Source: Prorocentrum cordatum (taxonomy: Eukaryota; Sar; Dinophyceae; Prorocentrales; Prorocentraceae). Taken from it: DNA of 64,000 nt. The position numbers and the translations under genes were made by a program. The stretch spans positions 336,813 to 400,812 of the forward strand of contig CAUYUJ010014202.1 of the NCBI GenBank assembly GCA_963575745.1, written 5' to 3'. The notes under the pieces were generated by a model, which worked only from the letters and a program-made list of their open reading frames with translations, did not search any database and had not been told where the DNA came from. Shown piece by piece: positions 32,401 through 42,744 of the stretch. Within the stretch, counting starts at the first letter, position 1; the number at the start of each line of letters is the position of its first letter.

Positions 32401-33557
32401 GCATACGTGTGCTCTGGTTGGTACAACTCGTGGAGCCCCAATGGGGTTTCGAGCATATTGCGCCAAGAACAAGAGTCTCTGTAATCCCGGCCGCCCGTGT
32501 TGGAAGCAGTCGAGGGGCAGACCCGGTCAGCAGAGTGCACCACGTAATTGAAGTCCCCGCTGATGATGGTCATCACCTGGTCCCGGGGCTTTATATGCCG
32601 AGCCAGCCGACGGCGGAGCGCCTCCCGGAGTTCATAATCAGAGGCAGCACGACCCTCTGGATCGAAGCCCGCCTCGGCCAGGTCCTCGGCGGGACTAGAG
32701 TTGCCAGTGTGGAAGTAAACTGAAAAGATATCCAAGGAGCCATGCTCCCCCACCAGATGCAGCGCAGCCGCTCGCCCAGGAAAGATAACCTCAAAATGCA
32801 GTTTATGGCCGAAGAGTTTCAGGAAGTCGTCCTTCACCGTGATTCCGACCCCTGCAACCGCTGGCGTCGGGCCTGGGGACCACCAGGAGGAGCGCCGGGG
32901 GGGGCTTCTCCATAACTTGCACCTGTCATTTGTACCACGGGACTCGGACCAGCAGCCAATGTCATGGGACGCCATAAGCTGATGCACAAACTTTGTCTTG
33001 TCCCGGTGGCGAGCCGGATCCAAAGCGAAGAGCGCCTGGGTATTCCAAGAGACCAGGGAGAGCTTGCCAGCATACTGGCCAGGGGCACGCAGGGCTGGGA
33101 GTCTCAAGCGGGGCACGCCCCCGCCTCCACCTAGGACAGGACTGCCCATCGGCCCATCATCCCGAAGACCTGCTTGCCGCCCATCGCTCTGAGAGGAGGC
33201 GCCCACCGCGCGCAAAAGAGCCTGCCGGCGAAGAATATGAACCGGCACATCGTGTCTACGATAAGCACCTGCATCATCGCGAGGAGCATCTGGGAGCAGA
33301 TGGAGTGGAAGAACGGGTACAGAAGGTCGGAGTCGAGGTAGAGTGTATGGATACCACCGCATTGAAGAAGAGGATCTGGAGAACAAGCGACTTGGGGAGG
33401 AAGATGAATTCGTAGTGCCGACGTCCCTGCCATTATTGACCACGGAGTCCTGAAGCAAAGCGCTCGGCTGACCGAGGGGGCAGCGGAGCGAGATGTCGAG
33501 GTCCAACAGCCAATGGGTAGAGCCATCCAGTTCAAAAACTTGAATTCCAAAACGCAT
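29418..33557 (-). pseudogene. LINE ORF2: endonuclease / reverse transcriptase with one in-frame TAG
   Basis: Frame of 1380 codons including an internal TAG at 29939-29937 (after codon 1206) and the final stop at 29418. Endonuclease: SLVSWNTQ (167-174), WSES (E205), SVYFH (279), GDFN (334), RIDRIY (393) and SRHRPV (423), where the usual SDH has R for D. Reverse transcriptase: SPGRDGIP (691), FIPKK (743), RPLNITNTDDR (765), FLDFESAFPS (831), GARQGRPLSPLI (889), YADD (924-927) and KYLGFILGP near 1000. After the TAG the same frame continues and carries a CX3CX8HX3C knuckle (CLFGCQNGQDSIAHYARC). It would nick target DNA and copy LINE RNA. The first about 150 residues look unlike protein and may be leader. 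The TAG makes this copy formally broken unless read through. Confidence 0.85.
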
Positions 33558-33598
33558 GCAATAGCGATCCGCCGCCGTCCCGGGTGCCCGTGGATCGC

Positions 33599-34354
33599 TC
33601 AGGGCACCCGGCCACCGTTTCCCGCCAGGGGGCGTGCATCCATCAGGTCACTGTGCACCGTGATCGACAACCAATCGCTCCCAACCTGGAACACTTGGCG
33701 GCCATGAAGGGCAGCGTGGACTTTGGCGACTTCTTCCTGAGTACCCAAACTGAGGCGAGCTCGCCCAGGAGGGGCTGCAGGATCATGGGAGGCGAGGTGC
33801 TTCCAGAAACCGGAGCGCACGTTGGAGTGCTCGTCGTAGGCAGCCAGCGTGATGCCGGTGCTGCTGCAGACGTGGGCCATAATCTTGTCGAAGATGAGCT
33901 TGTCATGGAGCCCGGGCTCGCCGTTGATCCTGACCTCCGTCGCGAAGTCCATCAGCTGGGGCGCGCGTCCAGCCTTGCCCCGGCGGCGCCGAGCAGCCGC
34001 CATGGCACTGGCAGTGGCAGAGGGTAGAGCAAACGGGCGCCCGCCGAAACGGCTTGCTTTGTATCGGAGTTTCGTGATGATGGTAAGCTCCCCCTCCCGA
34101 CATAATGAGTCCATCAGCTCTACCCAGGTGTCGGCCGTCGCCTCGGTCCGGACCAACACCTTTTCCGACGAAAGGAACAGAGCTTCGGTGCACAACGGGC
34201 CGGCCTTGGTCATCACCGCCGGCGAGAAGCATTCGAGGATCAAGGCGTCGTCCGCGACGTAGAGATCCCTGTTCCCGATGAGCATCTCGGGGGTGAGCAC
34301 CAGCCGTTTTATCTTCAAATACAACTGTGCGCGGCGCTGAAACGAGAACCGCAT
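33599..34354 (-). CDS. LINE ORF1-like protein
   Basis: 251 codons upstream of ORF2 in the same direction. The first ATG lies inside the last 84-bp monomer. A basic patch (AAARRRRGKAGR) lies near residue 120. Residues about 145-235 (LHDKLIFDKIMAHVCSSTGI, RARLSLGTQEEVAKVHAALH) have the strand-helix rhythm and a GRARLSLG line that suggest an RRM-like RNA-binding fold, as in many LINE ORF1 proteins; this is inference. The stop (TGA at 33599) overlaps an open ORF2 frame shifted by -1, so ORF2 might be reached by frameshift or reinitiation. Role expected: binding LINE RNA. Confidence 0.6.
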   Translation of the reverse strand: MRFSFQRRAQLYLKIKRLVLTPEMLIGNRDLYVADDALILECFSPAVMTKAGPLCTEALFLSSEKVLVRTEATADTWVELMDSLCREGELTIITKLRYKASRFGGRPFALPSATASAMAAARRRRGKAGRAPQLMDFATEVRINGEPGLHDKLIFDKIMAHVCSSTGITLAAYDEHSNVRSGFWKHLASHDPAAPPGRARLSLGTQEEVAKVHAALHGRQVFQVGSDWLSITVHSDLMDARPLAGNGGRVP

Positions 34355-34815
34355 TTCGAAACGTAACCGCCCTCAATCCGTGAAACCCTGGCATTTTTAA
34401 AACGAATGTACACGACGCTGAAGCGAGAACAACAATTTGAAAACCACCCGCCCTCAATCCGTGAAACTCTTGCACTTTGTTTAAACGAATGTGCACGGCG
34501 CCAAGGCGATAACCCCATGCTGAAAACGGCCCGCCCTCAACCCGTGAAACCCTTGCAATGTTGTCAGAGGAATGTGCGCGCCACTAATGCGAGAACTACA
34601 TTTTGAAAACGACCCGCTCTCAATCCGTGAAGCTCTTGTACAGGTTTAAAACGAATGTGCGCGGCGCTAAGGCGAGAACAACATTTTGAAAACGGCCCGC
34701 CCTCAATCCGAGAAGCTCGTGCAAACTTCTAAAACGAATGTGCGCGGCGCTACGGGCGAGAGCCACATGTTGAAAGCGGCCCGCCCTCCATCTGTGAAAC
34801 TGTTGTCACTTTTTT
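34325..34815 (-). repeat. About six 84-bp monomers at the LINE 5' end
   Basis: Repeated phrases on the plus strand: CGAATGTGCGCGGCGCTAAG, GCGAGAACAACATTTTGAAA and CGGCCCGCCCTCAATCCGTG. Period 75-90 bases. The arrangement recalls the promoter monomers of rodent L1, but promoter activity is not shown. Relatives occur at 45335-45500 (inverse) and 49170-49340. Confidence 0.75.
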
Positions 34816-34917
34816 AGCTACAGAGTTATAAATGGTGAGGCAATCTCAGGCGACACGCCCAGACCGCCCTAACAACTGGCCGCGGGGTGCGACAGGGAGG
34901 AGTTATCTGTGAGAAGG

Positions 34918-35110
34918 AATGGAGGAGGGGGAGGAGGAGGAGGAGGAGGAGGAGGAGGAGGAGGAGGTGGAGGAGGAGGAGGAGGATGACGAGGAGGAGG
35001 AGAAGAGGACGAAGAGGAGGGGGGAGGAGGAGGAGGAGGAGGAGGAAGAGGAGGAGGACGAGGAGGAGGAGGAGGAGGAGGAGGAGGAAGGGGAGGAGGA
35101 GGAGGGGGAG
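34918..35110 (+). repeat. GGA microsatellite
   Basis: GGA/GAC repeats, followed by the ACCGTCTCTTCAAAACGA tail motif at 35123. Confidence 0.9.
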
Positions 35111-35275
35111 GAGGACGGGGGACCGTCTCTTCAAAACGAATACCCAACACCACAAGATGGCTGGGAACAGTTCGTCCCGTCGGGGAGACTCCACCTGCTT
35201 AAAACATGCGCAGAAAACAGCAAAGATCTACTCCAAGGGGAGGATGGGAGGGGGAGAGGGATGGGGAGGGGAGGG
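35111..35275 (+). repeat. Tail of satellite element plus inverted-repeat fragment
   Basis: 35123-35166 has the conserved tail ACCGTCTCTTCAAAACGA ... CAACACCACAAGATGGCTGG. 35170-35240 has the GGGGAGACTCCACCTGC phrase of the 27345-27675 element. Confidence 0.65.
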
Positions 35276-35460
35276 GCAGGGGGAGGGGGAGGGGGAGGAG
35301 GAGGAGGAGGAGGAGGAGGAGGACGAGGAGGAGGAGGAGGGGGAGGAGGAGGAGGAGGAGGACGATGAGGAGGACGAGGAGGAGGAGGAGGAGGAGGAGG
35401 AGGGGGAGGGGGGACCGTGCTTCAAAACGAGGACCCAACACGACAGGATGGCTGGGCATG
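35276..35460 (+). repeat. GGA microsatellite with second tail motif
   Basis: GGA/GGC repeats to 35410, then ACCGTGCTTCAAAACGAGG and CCCAACACGACAGGATGG. Confidence 0.8.
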
Positions 35461-35639
35461 AACAAGAAGACGACCACGCTCGTGTTAGGTCGGGCATGTC
35501 TCCCTACAGGCGGATTTTGGACGAAACATGACACATAATCAAACAATGCTTCAAATATTTTGTTGGCTATGTTTGAATATTCCTACAAGAGGGATGTGCC
35601 CGACTTAGCTCTCGTGGAGGGAGCCCTCGGCGTGCCGGG

Positions 35640-36265
35640 CCGCCCCTCCCGCGGCCGCGAGAGGCCGCCACCGCCGACGGGGCCGCCAGCCAAGGGGAAG
35701 GCTTAGAAAACTTCTCAGAAGGCCAGGGGGCTTCTGAGAAGGCCCGCCCCTTCACACTTCCCCCCCTCGCTCACCGCCGAGTGGAGCGGTGCCCCAGCGC
35801 GCCGCTCGTCGGCCCGCACGCTCGCCACAGCCCGACGCCCAAGGAGCCCTCGGCGTGTGGGACCGCCTCCCCCACGACCGCGAGAGGCCGCCACCACCGA
35901 CGGGGCCGCCAGCCAAGGGGGTCCGCTCTCCAAGTAGGTGAGCCTTTTTTGATTCGGCGGCTCGACATTGGGCAGGAAAGGGGGGAGGGGGTCTGGCTCC
36001 GGACCTCTGCTCAGTGCGACCTTTTGCAACAGTGCATCCTATGGGGGAGGGACTCCACCTGCTCGAAACAGGCGCCCAAAACAGCCCACGACCGCCAGGC
36101 CGCCACCACCGACGGGGCCGCCAGCCTTAGGTCGGGCGTGTCCTGCTTCAGGCGGATTTGGGATGAAAAACAAGACATACTCCCTGGACTGTTTTTTGAC
36201 TATTTTTGAATTTTCCTCCCGTAGAGAGACAGGCCCGACTTAACGCCAGCCAAGGGGGTCAACTC
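35640..36265 (+). repeat. Repeated CGACGGGGCCGCCAGCC module
   Basis: CCACCGCCGACGGGGCCGCC and close variants recur near 35670, 35895 and 36095, with GCCAGCCAAGGGGGTC near 35920 and 36245. 35690-35765 carries CTTCTGAGAAG words related to the 20427 MITE family. 35945-36085 is related to the 27345 element. Confidence 0.5.
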
Positions 36266-36266
36266 T

Positions 36267-36471
36267 CCAAGTAGGGGGACGAACCATGACATAAACATAC
36301 GCAGATCCGCGCGGATTTCTCGGATCGGCGCTGGGGCCCCCTGGCGGCGCCTCCGGCGCCGCCCCCGGCGCGCTCTGCGCGCAAGGGGAGGGGGGTCCAG
36401 CGCGGACTCAAAAAATTCGCGCGGACCTCCGAGTTTTTATGTTTATGTAACTTTCCGTTCCCCTACCCAAG
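36267..36471. mobile_element. Introner-like MITE, copy 1
   Basis: Inverted ends GTAGGGGGACGAACCATGAC / inverse GTAGGGGAACGGAAAGTTAC, then CATAAACATA on both sides. GC-rich core with ATCGGCGCTGGGGCCCCCTG. CCAA lies directly on both flanks (36267-36270, 36467-36470), a likely target duplication. On the plus strand the element starts GT, and CCAAG after it gives an AG, so it could splice. The related copy at 63261-63462 appears to do so. Confidence 0.75.
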
Positions 36472-36864
36472 CGTTCGGTGGCAACTCATGGGAGCCTCCC
36501 ATACCATCTTGTCGGCTCTCGCGAACCGACGCTGGTCGACGCTCGATCGACGCTCGTCGACGCTGAATCGACTCCGATCGCTAGCCGACGCCACATCGGC
36601 GCTACCTCGTCGACTCCCAGACGCTACATCAAGGTTGGCCGACGCTCGAGACGGCACTCAGAGGGTATGCCAGGCTCGATTTGCCACCGCCCAGGCGCAC
36701 GCCGGAGGACGTGCGGCCCCGACGGGCGCGCGCGGGGCCGAGCGAGCGACGCGGGCCGTGCCGAGGCCGTCCGCTCGGCGGCCGCTCGCGCGGGCGGCTC
36801 CCCGCACCGCCGAGGAAGGCGTGCCGGACAGCATGCCACTGGAGATTGCAGTCATCGTGCTGCC
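36472..36864. other. CGACGCT-rich stretch and GC-rich possible coding fragment
   Basis: 36525-36650 repeats TCGACGCT words. 36670-36840 is GC-rich and open on both strands (minus LPRRCGEPPARAAAERTA), with nothing recognisable. Confidence 0.3.
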
Positions 36865-37018
36865 TAGGGGGCCACATGCGAACCCTACCCCTACCCCCCA
36901 CGATTTCTGAGGGGGAGGGTGGGGTCCACGTCGTTCGGGAGCTCCCGAGCGAAGTGAACCCCACCCTCCCCCTCAGAAGTCGTGGGGGGTAGGGGTAGGG
37001 TTCGCATGTGGCCCCCTA
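36865..37018. mobile_element. 154-bp near-perfect palindrome (foldback element)
   Basis: Arms of about 77 bases around GGGAGCTCCC (centre 36941.5). The outer end is TAGGGGGCCACATGCGAACC and its inverse, with only a few mismatches, mostly near the centre. TA on both outer ends fits a TA target duplication. No coding capacity. Confidence 0.75.
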
Positions 37019-37099
37019 CTACCGTCAGCAGTGCAAAGAACAACAGGGCTTCTCTGGCTACGGCCCACCTCGGCCAAGAGCAGGTTCCTCGACCTAGGG

Positions 37100-37880
37100 C
37101 TGTAGATGTGAGGAGCGGCCCGGAAACGCGTGAAGGGTGTGCAACTGGTGGTGGTGGTGGTGTGGAGCGAATGCGAACTGTGGGGGCCAAGAAACGTGTG
37201 AGGGGTGCGCCGCGAAACGCGTGAGGGGCCGAACGCGAACGTCGCCCAAGAAGCCTTTGACGCACGCGGCGGGGGCCACTGGAGCATTCAGTGGAGCTCC
37301 CTATGGGGCCACGAAGCGCTGTACTGGGTGAGGAGGAAACATGCGGTCGCGGCCATTGGGGCCTTCGGTGGACCTCCCCATGGGGCTACGAAGCGCTGCA
37401 TTGGATGGGGGAAGACGCATGCGGCCTCGGCCGCTGAGGCCTGCAGCGGAGCTCCGTATGGAGCCACTAAACGCTGTGCTGATTGGGGGGGCCCTGCCAC
37501 TGCGGCCTTCGGTGGAGACTCCCCATGGGGGACACGAACCGTGTGAGGGAGGGGTGAGCCGAAATGTGGCAGGGACACGCAAGTGGACCTTGCCACTGGG
37601 GCCTTCGGTGGAGCTCCCCATGGGGCCACGAAGCGTGTGCAGGCTGTGCCGACATGGGGCTGGGAGACGCATGCGAACTTTGCAGTGAGGCCTTCGGTGG
37701 AGCTCCCTATGGGCCACGAACCGCTGTACTGGGTGGGAGAGACGCATGTGGACCCTGCCACTGGGGCCTTCGGTGGAGCTCCCGATGCTGCCACGCAGGC
37801 GGGGGAGACGAATGTGGACCCTGCCTCTGGGGCCTTCGGAGGAGCTCCGTCTGTGGCCACGAAACGCTGTACTCTACCTC
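37100..37880 (+). repeat. Diverged satellite array (TTCGGTGGAGCTCCC family)
   Basis: About eight diverged units of the 17831-18663 satellite, with two unit types: CGTGTGAGGGGTG and CGCTGTACTGGGTG. Confidence 0.8.
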
Positions 37881-37889
37881 TCTCTCTGT

Positions 37890-38150
<261 letters not shown>

Positions 38151-38159
38151 GACGCGTGT

Positions 38160-38353
38160 GGACCCTGCCACTGGGGCCTTCGGTGGAGCTCCCTCAGGGC
38201 CACGAAACGTGTGAGGGGTGTGCCGAACAGGTGGACACGCTGAGGGCAGATGCAAGGATGGGAGGACGGACGGGGGGAGGAGGAGAGGAGAAGATGAGGG
38301 CGCGGGGCGCCGTTTCTTCGAAACGAGGACGCAACACCACATGATAGTTGGGA
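38160..38353 (+). repeat. Last satellite unit and conserved tail
   Basis: Final TTCGGTGGAGCTCCCT unit, purine-rich stretch, then CGCCGTTTCTTCGAAACGAG and ATAGTTGGG, matching the tail of the satellite-bearing element. Confidence 0.7.
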
Positions 38354-38439
38354 ATTCTGCTCCCATTGCAACCAAAGAGTTTATGAAAGACCTTGATGGG
38401 GTTACAGCGTGAGCGTGAGCTCCACCCCCGCTGCTGCTG

Positions 38440-38590
38440 CTCCTCCTCCTCCCTCCTCCTCCCTCCTCTTCCCTCTCTCCTCCTTCCTCCATCCTCTCCC
38501 TCCTCCTTCCTCCCTCCCGCCTTCCCTCCTCCGCCTCGTCCTCGTCCTCACCGTCCTCCTCCTCCTCCTCCTCCTCCTCCTCCTCCTCCC
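38440..38590 (+). repeat. CTC microsatellite
   Basis: CCTCCTC runs. Confidence 0.9.
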
Positions 38591-39649
38591 ATAGGTCGCC
38601 GCGATCAATATCGAGAGATCGCCGACACACCACGTACGTACACAAATTCCAAACTACGGACCTTCGGCCCGCGCATCACGCTCTAAGCCAGGGAGGAGGC
38701 GAAGGCGCCCACATCACTGCACTTTCCAAGTCTTGATTCTCCCTCCATGGTCTCGGCATGTGCCGCAGTTGACTCAGATGGAGTTCTGGGTGTGACCTTG
38801 AACACGACTAAAGAACAGTACGCACCAACGCCACGAAACGCCAGATCGCACAATTTGGTAGATGAAAGAATGTGTTGAAGCTCCGATCGTCAAGACTGGA
38901 ACAACTGGAATCGCCAGGACTGGAGCAATATGCGACTCTGTTTGGACAGATGAACATGTCGCGTCGTATGGCCGCCAGAACAGAGTCGACCAACAATTCA
39001 AACGACTGAGGACGACATGACATTTGAAAACAACTTCAAACACGTTCCGTGCTCAACAACACATGCATCACACACGCAACTTACAAGTTGTTGCCATCTG
39101 GGGGCCGTGGATCTTTTGCAAGCAGCACCACGTTCAACCGACTGAATAGTTCGCATCCCTTTGCACATCGTCCCTCCACACACATGCTTTTGCATCGTCG
39201 CGGGGTTGGTGCAAAGCACGGCACTTGGTTGTTTCACAGCGGCTGGTCAGATCAGGGCCATTGACGATGGCTGCGAGCAATTCGTATACACAATTGGGGC
39301 CACGCTCACGCTGTCACAAAAAACAACGCGACCACAAAGAAACCGATCATGGTAGAGGGTTCAGTATCTAAGTCTATTCATCGACAAGTCATCCATTTGA
39401 GGAAGCTGTTCGCTCCTGGAGGGGACGAGGGCGTTCGATATACCATGTTGGAACCAAAATCACCTTGCAATCAAGAAGAAATCCACGCTGCAATTGCCAA
39501 TCGAACGGTGTCGAGGGTATTAATACAACCGCGTGCTTAGTCGAACGTAATCATTTGTATGATTCGTGATTGGGTCGTTCCCTCAACCGGGAGTGAGAAT
39601 AACGCGCGAAAGCTATATATACAAGAGGAACTCGCCAAGGAAGAATTAT
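38591..39649. other. Unique lower-GC region, no gene identified
   Basis: About 1 kb without simple repeats. Short minus frames (38774-39043, 38998-39237) are Cys-rich and rich in hydrophobic residues but too short to identify. It could be decayed coding sequence or intron. Confidence 0.35.
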
Positions 39650-40536
39650 AAGCCTGGCGAATGACCCAACCATTTACATTTGTGGGTAACGTCTTCGGTG
39701 GAGCTCCCTAAGGCCACGAAACGCTGTACTGTGTGGGGGAGACGCATGCGAGCTTTCCCACTTGGGCCTTCGGTGGAGCTCCATATGGGGCCACGAAGCG
39801 CTGTACTGGGTGCATGCGGGCGGTGCCGCTGGGGTCTGCGGTGGAGCTCCCTGTGGGACGCGAAACGCTAAACTGGGTGGATGGGGGACGCATGCGGGCG
39901 AACGCACTGGGGCCGTCGGTGAAGCTCTCCATGGGGCCACGAAGCGCTGTACTGGGTAGGGGGGGCGCATGCGGGCGGTAGCAGTGGGACCGTCGGTGGA
40001 GCCCCCATATGGGGCCACGAAGCGCTATAGTGGGTGGGGGGACGCATGCGGGCGGTAGCACTGTGGCCGTCGGTGGAGCTCCCTATGGGGCCACGAAGCG
40101 CTGCACTGGGTGGGGGGGACGCATGCAGGCGGTAGCGCTGGGACCTTCGGTGGAGCTCCCTATATGGCCACGAAACGCTGTATTAGGTGGGAGAGGCGCA
40201 TATGGACCCTGCAACTGGGGCCGTCGGTGGAGCTCCCTATGGGGCCACGAAACGCTGTACTGGGTGCGGGGGACGCATGCGGGCGGTAGCACTGGGGTCT
40301 CCGATGGAGCCCCCTATGGGGCCACAAAGCGCTGTACTGGCTGGGGGGCGCGTGCGGGCGGTAGCACTGGGACCTTCGGTGGAGTTCGCTATGGGCCCAC
40401 GAAACGGATGAGGGGTGTGCCGAACAGGTAGACTGATGCGGGGAGCAGAGGCAGGGATGGGAGGAGGGGTGTAGGAAGAGGAGGAGACGCGGGGCGCTGT
40501 CTCTTCAAAACGAGCACCCCTCAGGATGGATGGGAA
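39650..40536 (+). mobile_element. Satellite-bearing element, copy 2
   Basis: Left end GCCTGGCGAATGA then CCCAACCAT (39665-39673), about nine diverged satellite units (CGAAGCGCTGTACTGGGTG type), tail CTGTCTCTTCAAAACGAG, and ATGGATGGG (40526-40534). Length about 870 bp against about 816 bp for copy 1; same ends, different flanks. Confidence 0.65.
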
Positions 40537-40908
40537 CAACAGCAATCGTCTGGTCCCCGCCCTCGCTCCTTCCCTCTCGTGGCTTGCGCCGACCGCGCCC
40601 TTGTCTCTTGTCTCCCTGCTCTGCTTCGCTCCTCGCTTCTGCGTGCCTCGTCCCACCTCGGGGCAACGGAGTTCTCCACCCCGAGAAGAAGCAATGAGTT
40701 TACGGAGATCTGAATTCTGGGCGCGTTTGGCGCCAACGAGGATTCACGTCTGTTGCCATTCCTTGGGGAGGTGGTGAGGGGGGGGGCGGGGGGAAGAGAG
40801 CGCGCACCCAGCTGACAGTACGGTTCTGTCTGAGTTCCACGGCCCTTGCCTCGGGAGAGCGGGCTCGGAGTTAGGCAGATTCCCAGCTCGCAGCTCCTCT
40901 CCTAGAGG
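40537..40908. other. Spacer, nothing recognised
   Basis: No convincing frame; short G-run near 40780. Confidence 0.4.
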
Positions 40909-41058
40909 CCTTCTAGATGGGGTCCGAGTACATGGGGTCGGAGGATCTCACCGCATCGCCGATGCGTCGGCGACGGTCGGCGTAAGGAAACACGGGCTCC
41001 ATATCCAGCCGTGGCGATCCTCCGACCCCACCTACTCCACCCCCGAATCTAGGAGGCT
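40909..41058 (+). mobile_element. MITE-like element, CTAGATAGGGTCCGAGTA family copy 2
   Basis: GGCCTTCTAGATGGGGTCCG, GGGGTCGGAGGATC, GCATCGCCGATGCGTCGGCG, AAACACGGGCTCCA, then the inverse GATCCTCCGACCCC and ATCTAGGAGGC. Shorter than copy 1. Confidence 0.65.
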
Positions 41059-41059
41059 G

Positions 41060-41640
41060 CTGAGTTTTTGGGACGCGCTTGCTCCCTGCACGGGGGGCCC
41101 CTCCCTGTGGCTCGCCGATGGGCGGACTCTGGCGCGAAGCCGAGGCCCGCATACGCAGCCTCCGCTGGGGCCTCGCGAGCTCAAGCTTTACACTGGAACC
41201 AGCCCCCCTAAGCGCCTTTGACTTTACCTTTCTTTGCCTCCCTCCCTCCCTTCCTCCCTTCGGGAGCGGCCAAGAGGGGGGTGTCCAAGAGGGGGGGGTG
41301 CAAATCATGACCGGCGGCATGTGCGCGGCCCAGCGGGGGGGCCAGGGACGTATTGAAATAAGAAGGGGCGCCATGAAATCTGGGGAAATATCATGGCCCC
41401 CGCCATGATATCCCCCCCCCTAGTCATCACCCCCCTCTTTGTCGCCCCCGATCCCTCCTTCCTCCTTCGGTTCTTCCTCTCGTCTCCCCTCCTTCCCTCT
41501 CGCCCTCCGCCTCGAGGTGAGAGCGCGCTCTTTTTCCTGCGCGCGGCGCTGGGGCCAGCGGCACCGGGCCGCCGGGCCGCGCCTGCCCTGCAGAAGGGGC
41601 CCCGCCCCCCCCACCCCCCTCCTCGTTGTCCCATCCACCC
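41060..41640. other. GC-rich spacer
   Basis: C/T-rich; no domain seen in the open frames. Confidence 0.35.
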
Positions 41641-41644
41641 CAAA

Positions 41645-41995
41645 CGAGGAGGAGGAAGGGGGAGGGGGAGGGGGAGGGGGAGGGTGAGGGGGAGGAGGAG
41701 GAGGAGGAGGAGGAGGAGGAGGAGGAGGAGGAGGAGGAGGAGGAGGAGGAGGAGGAGGAGGAGGAGGAGGAGGAGGAGGAGGAGGAGGAGGAGGGAGGAG
41801 GAGGAGGAGTGAGAGGAGGAGGAGGAGGAGGAGGAGGAGGAAGGGGGGGGAGGGAGGAGGAAGGGGGAGGAAGGAGGGAGGGGTAGTAGGAGGAGGAGGA
41901 GGAGGTAGGAAGGAGGAGGAGGAGGAGAGGAGGGAGGAGGAGAGAGGAGGGGCGGTGGGGGAGAGGAGGAGGAGGAGGAGGAGGAACAGGAGTAG
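41645..41995 (+). repeat. GGA microsatellite
   Basis: About 110 bases of near-perfect GGA at 41690-41800, impure on both sides. Poly-Glu, Arg and Pro frames here are artefacts. Confidence 0.95.
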
Positions 41996-42296
41996 GAGCC
42001 CGCTGCCCCGGCCTCCCTTTTCGCAAACCTCCCCTTCCTGTCCGTCTCTTCCGATCCCCCTCCATCCCCGCCGCTCCTTCCGTCCCCCCCGGATCCCGGC
42101 CTCGTTGATACTTGGACATTCAGATGTCATGTGGCGATGCGTCAATATAGTGCCCCGAGGATCCCGCGTCCCACCCTCCCTCCCTCCGTCCCCCTCCTAC
42201 CCCCTTCCTCTCCCTATGTTCCTCTTCCCTGTGCTCCCCGTAGGGCTTCTCGAACGAGGCCGAAGTAATTGGACCCGGATGCGACAATTGAGCAGC
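41996..42296. other. Spacer, nothing recognised
   Basis: C/T-rich, short frames only. Confidence 0.4.
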
Positions 42297-42658
42297 ACGG
42301 TTAGTTCCCAACCATCTTGTGGTGTTGGGTCCTCGCTTTGAAGAGACGGTCCCCGCGTTCCCTCCTTCCTTCCTCCCTCCTCCTCCTCCCCCCTCCTCTT
42401 CCCTCCCTGCGTTTCACCCACCCAGTACAGCGCTTCGTGGCCCCTTAGGGAGCTCCACCGAAGCCCCCAATGCCACCGTCCGCATGCGTCCCGGAACACT
42501 GAATGTGGCATTTTCATCTACCCAATACAGCGTTTCGTGGTCCCCTAGCGAGCTCCACCGAAGCCCCCAGTGCCACCGTCCGCATGCGTCTCGGAACGCC
42601 CAATTTGGCATTTTCACCCACCCAGTACAGCGCTTCGTGGCCCCATAGGGAGCTCCAT
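42297..42658 (-). mobile_element. Satellite-bearing element, inverse and truncated
   Basis: Starts TTCCCAACCATC, then TGTGGTGTTGGGTCCTCG and AAGAGACGGT (inverse of the tail), a pyrimidine stretch, then three inverse satellite units (CAGCGCTTCGTGGCCCC, GGGAGCTCCACCGAAG). The other end is missing where the 386-bp repeat begins. Confidence 0.65.
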
Positions 42659-42671
42659 TTATATTATACAT

Positions 42672-42710
42672 ACTAGAACCACGCGCGCGCTTCGCGCGCT
42701 TAGGTTCTGT
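42672..42710. repeat. Small palindrome AGAACC...GGTTCT
   Basis: AGAACCACGCGCGCG, then CGCGCGCTTAGGTTCT: inverted repeat at the joint between the satellite and the 386-bp repeat. AACCTAAGCGCGCGCC recurs near 44174 past the other end, so the two may be borders. Confidence 0.5.
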
Positions 42711-42744
42711 CGAGTCACAGACCCAGGAATCGTTGCGAGAAGAA

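Larger units (their letters stand above)
29418..34815 (-). mobile_element. LINE retrotransposon (APE-type, split by one stop)
   Basis: Reading the minus strand: about six 84-bp monomers (34815-34325), an ORF1-like frame (34354-33599), then a large ORF2 with endonuclease, reverse transcriptase and a C-terminal zinc knuckle (33557-29418). The 3' end was not located; no poly-A tail or flanking duplication is clear, so the true element may extend to about 28700. One nonsense codon suggests a fairly young copy. Confidence 0.85.

Noticed and set aside
33131-33550. 139-codon alternative minus frame upstream of the LINE endonuclease (hydrophobic, MLLAMMQVLIVDTM)
   Set aside because: It overlaps the low-quality start of ORF2 and has no LINE motif. 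It could be part of the true leader, but I cannot choose.
41420-42145. Poly-Pro, Ser and Glu frames over GGA tracts (also at 27.8, 34.9, 47.9, 49.4 and 52.1 kb)
   Set aside because: Microsatellite translations in every frame. Only the 51694-52887 frame has ordinary protein at both ends.
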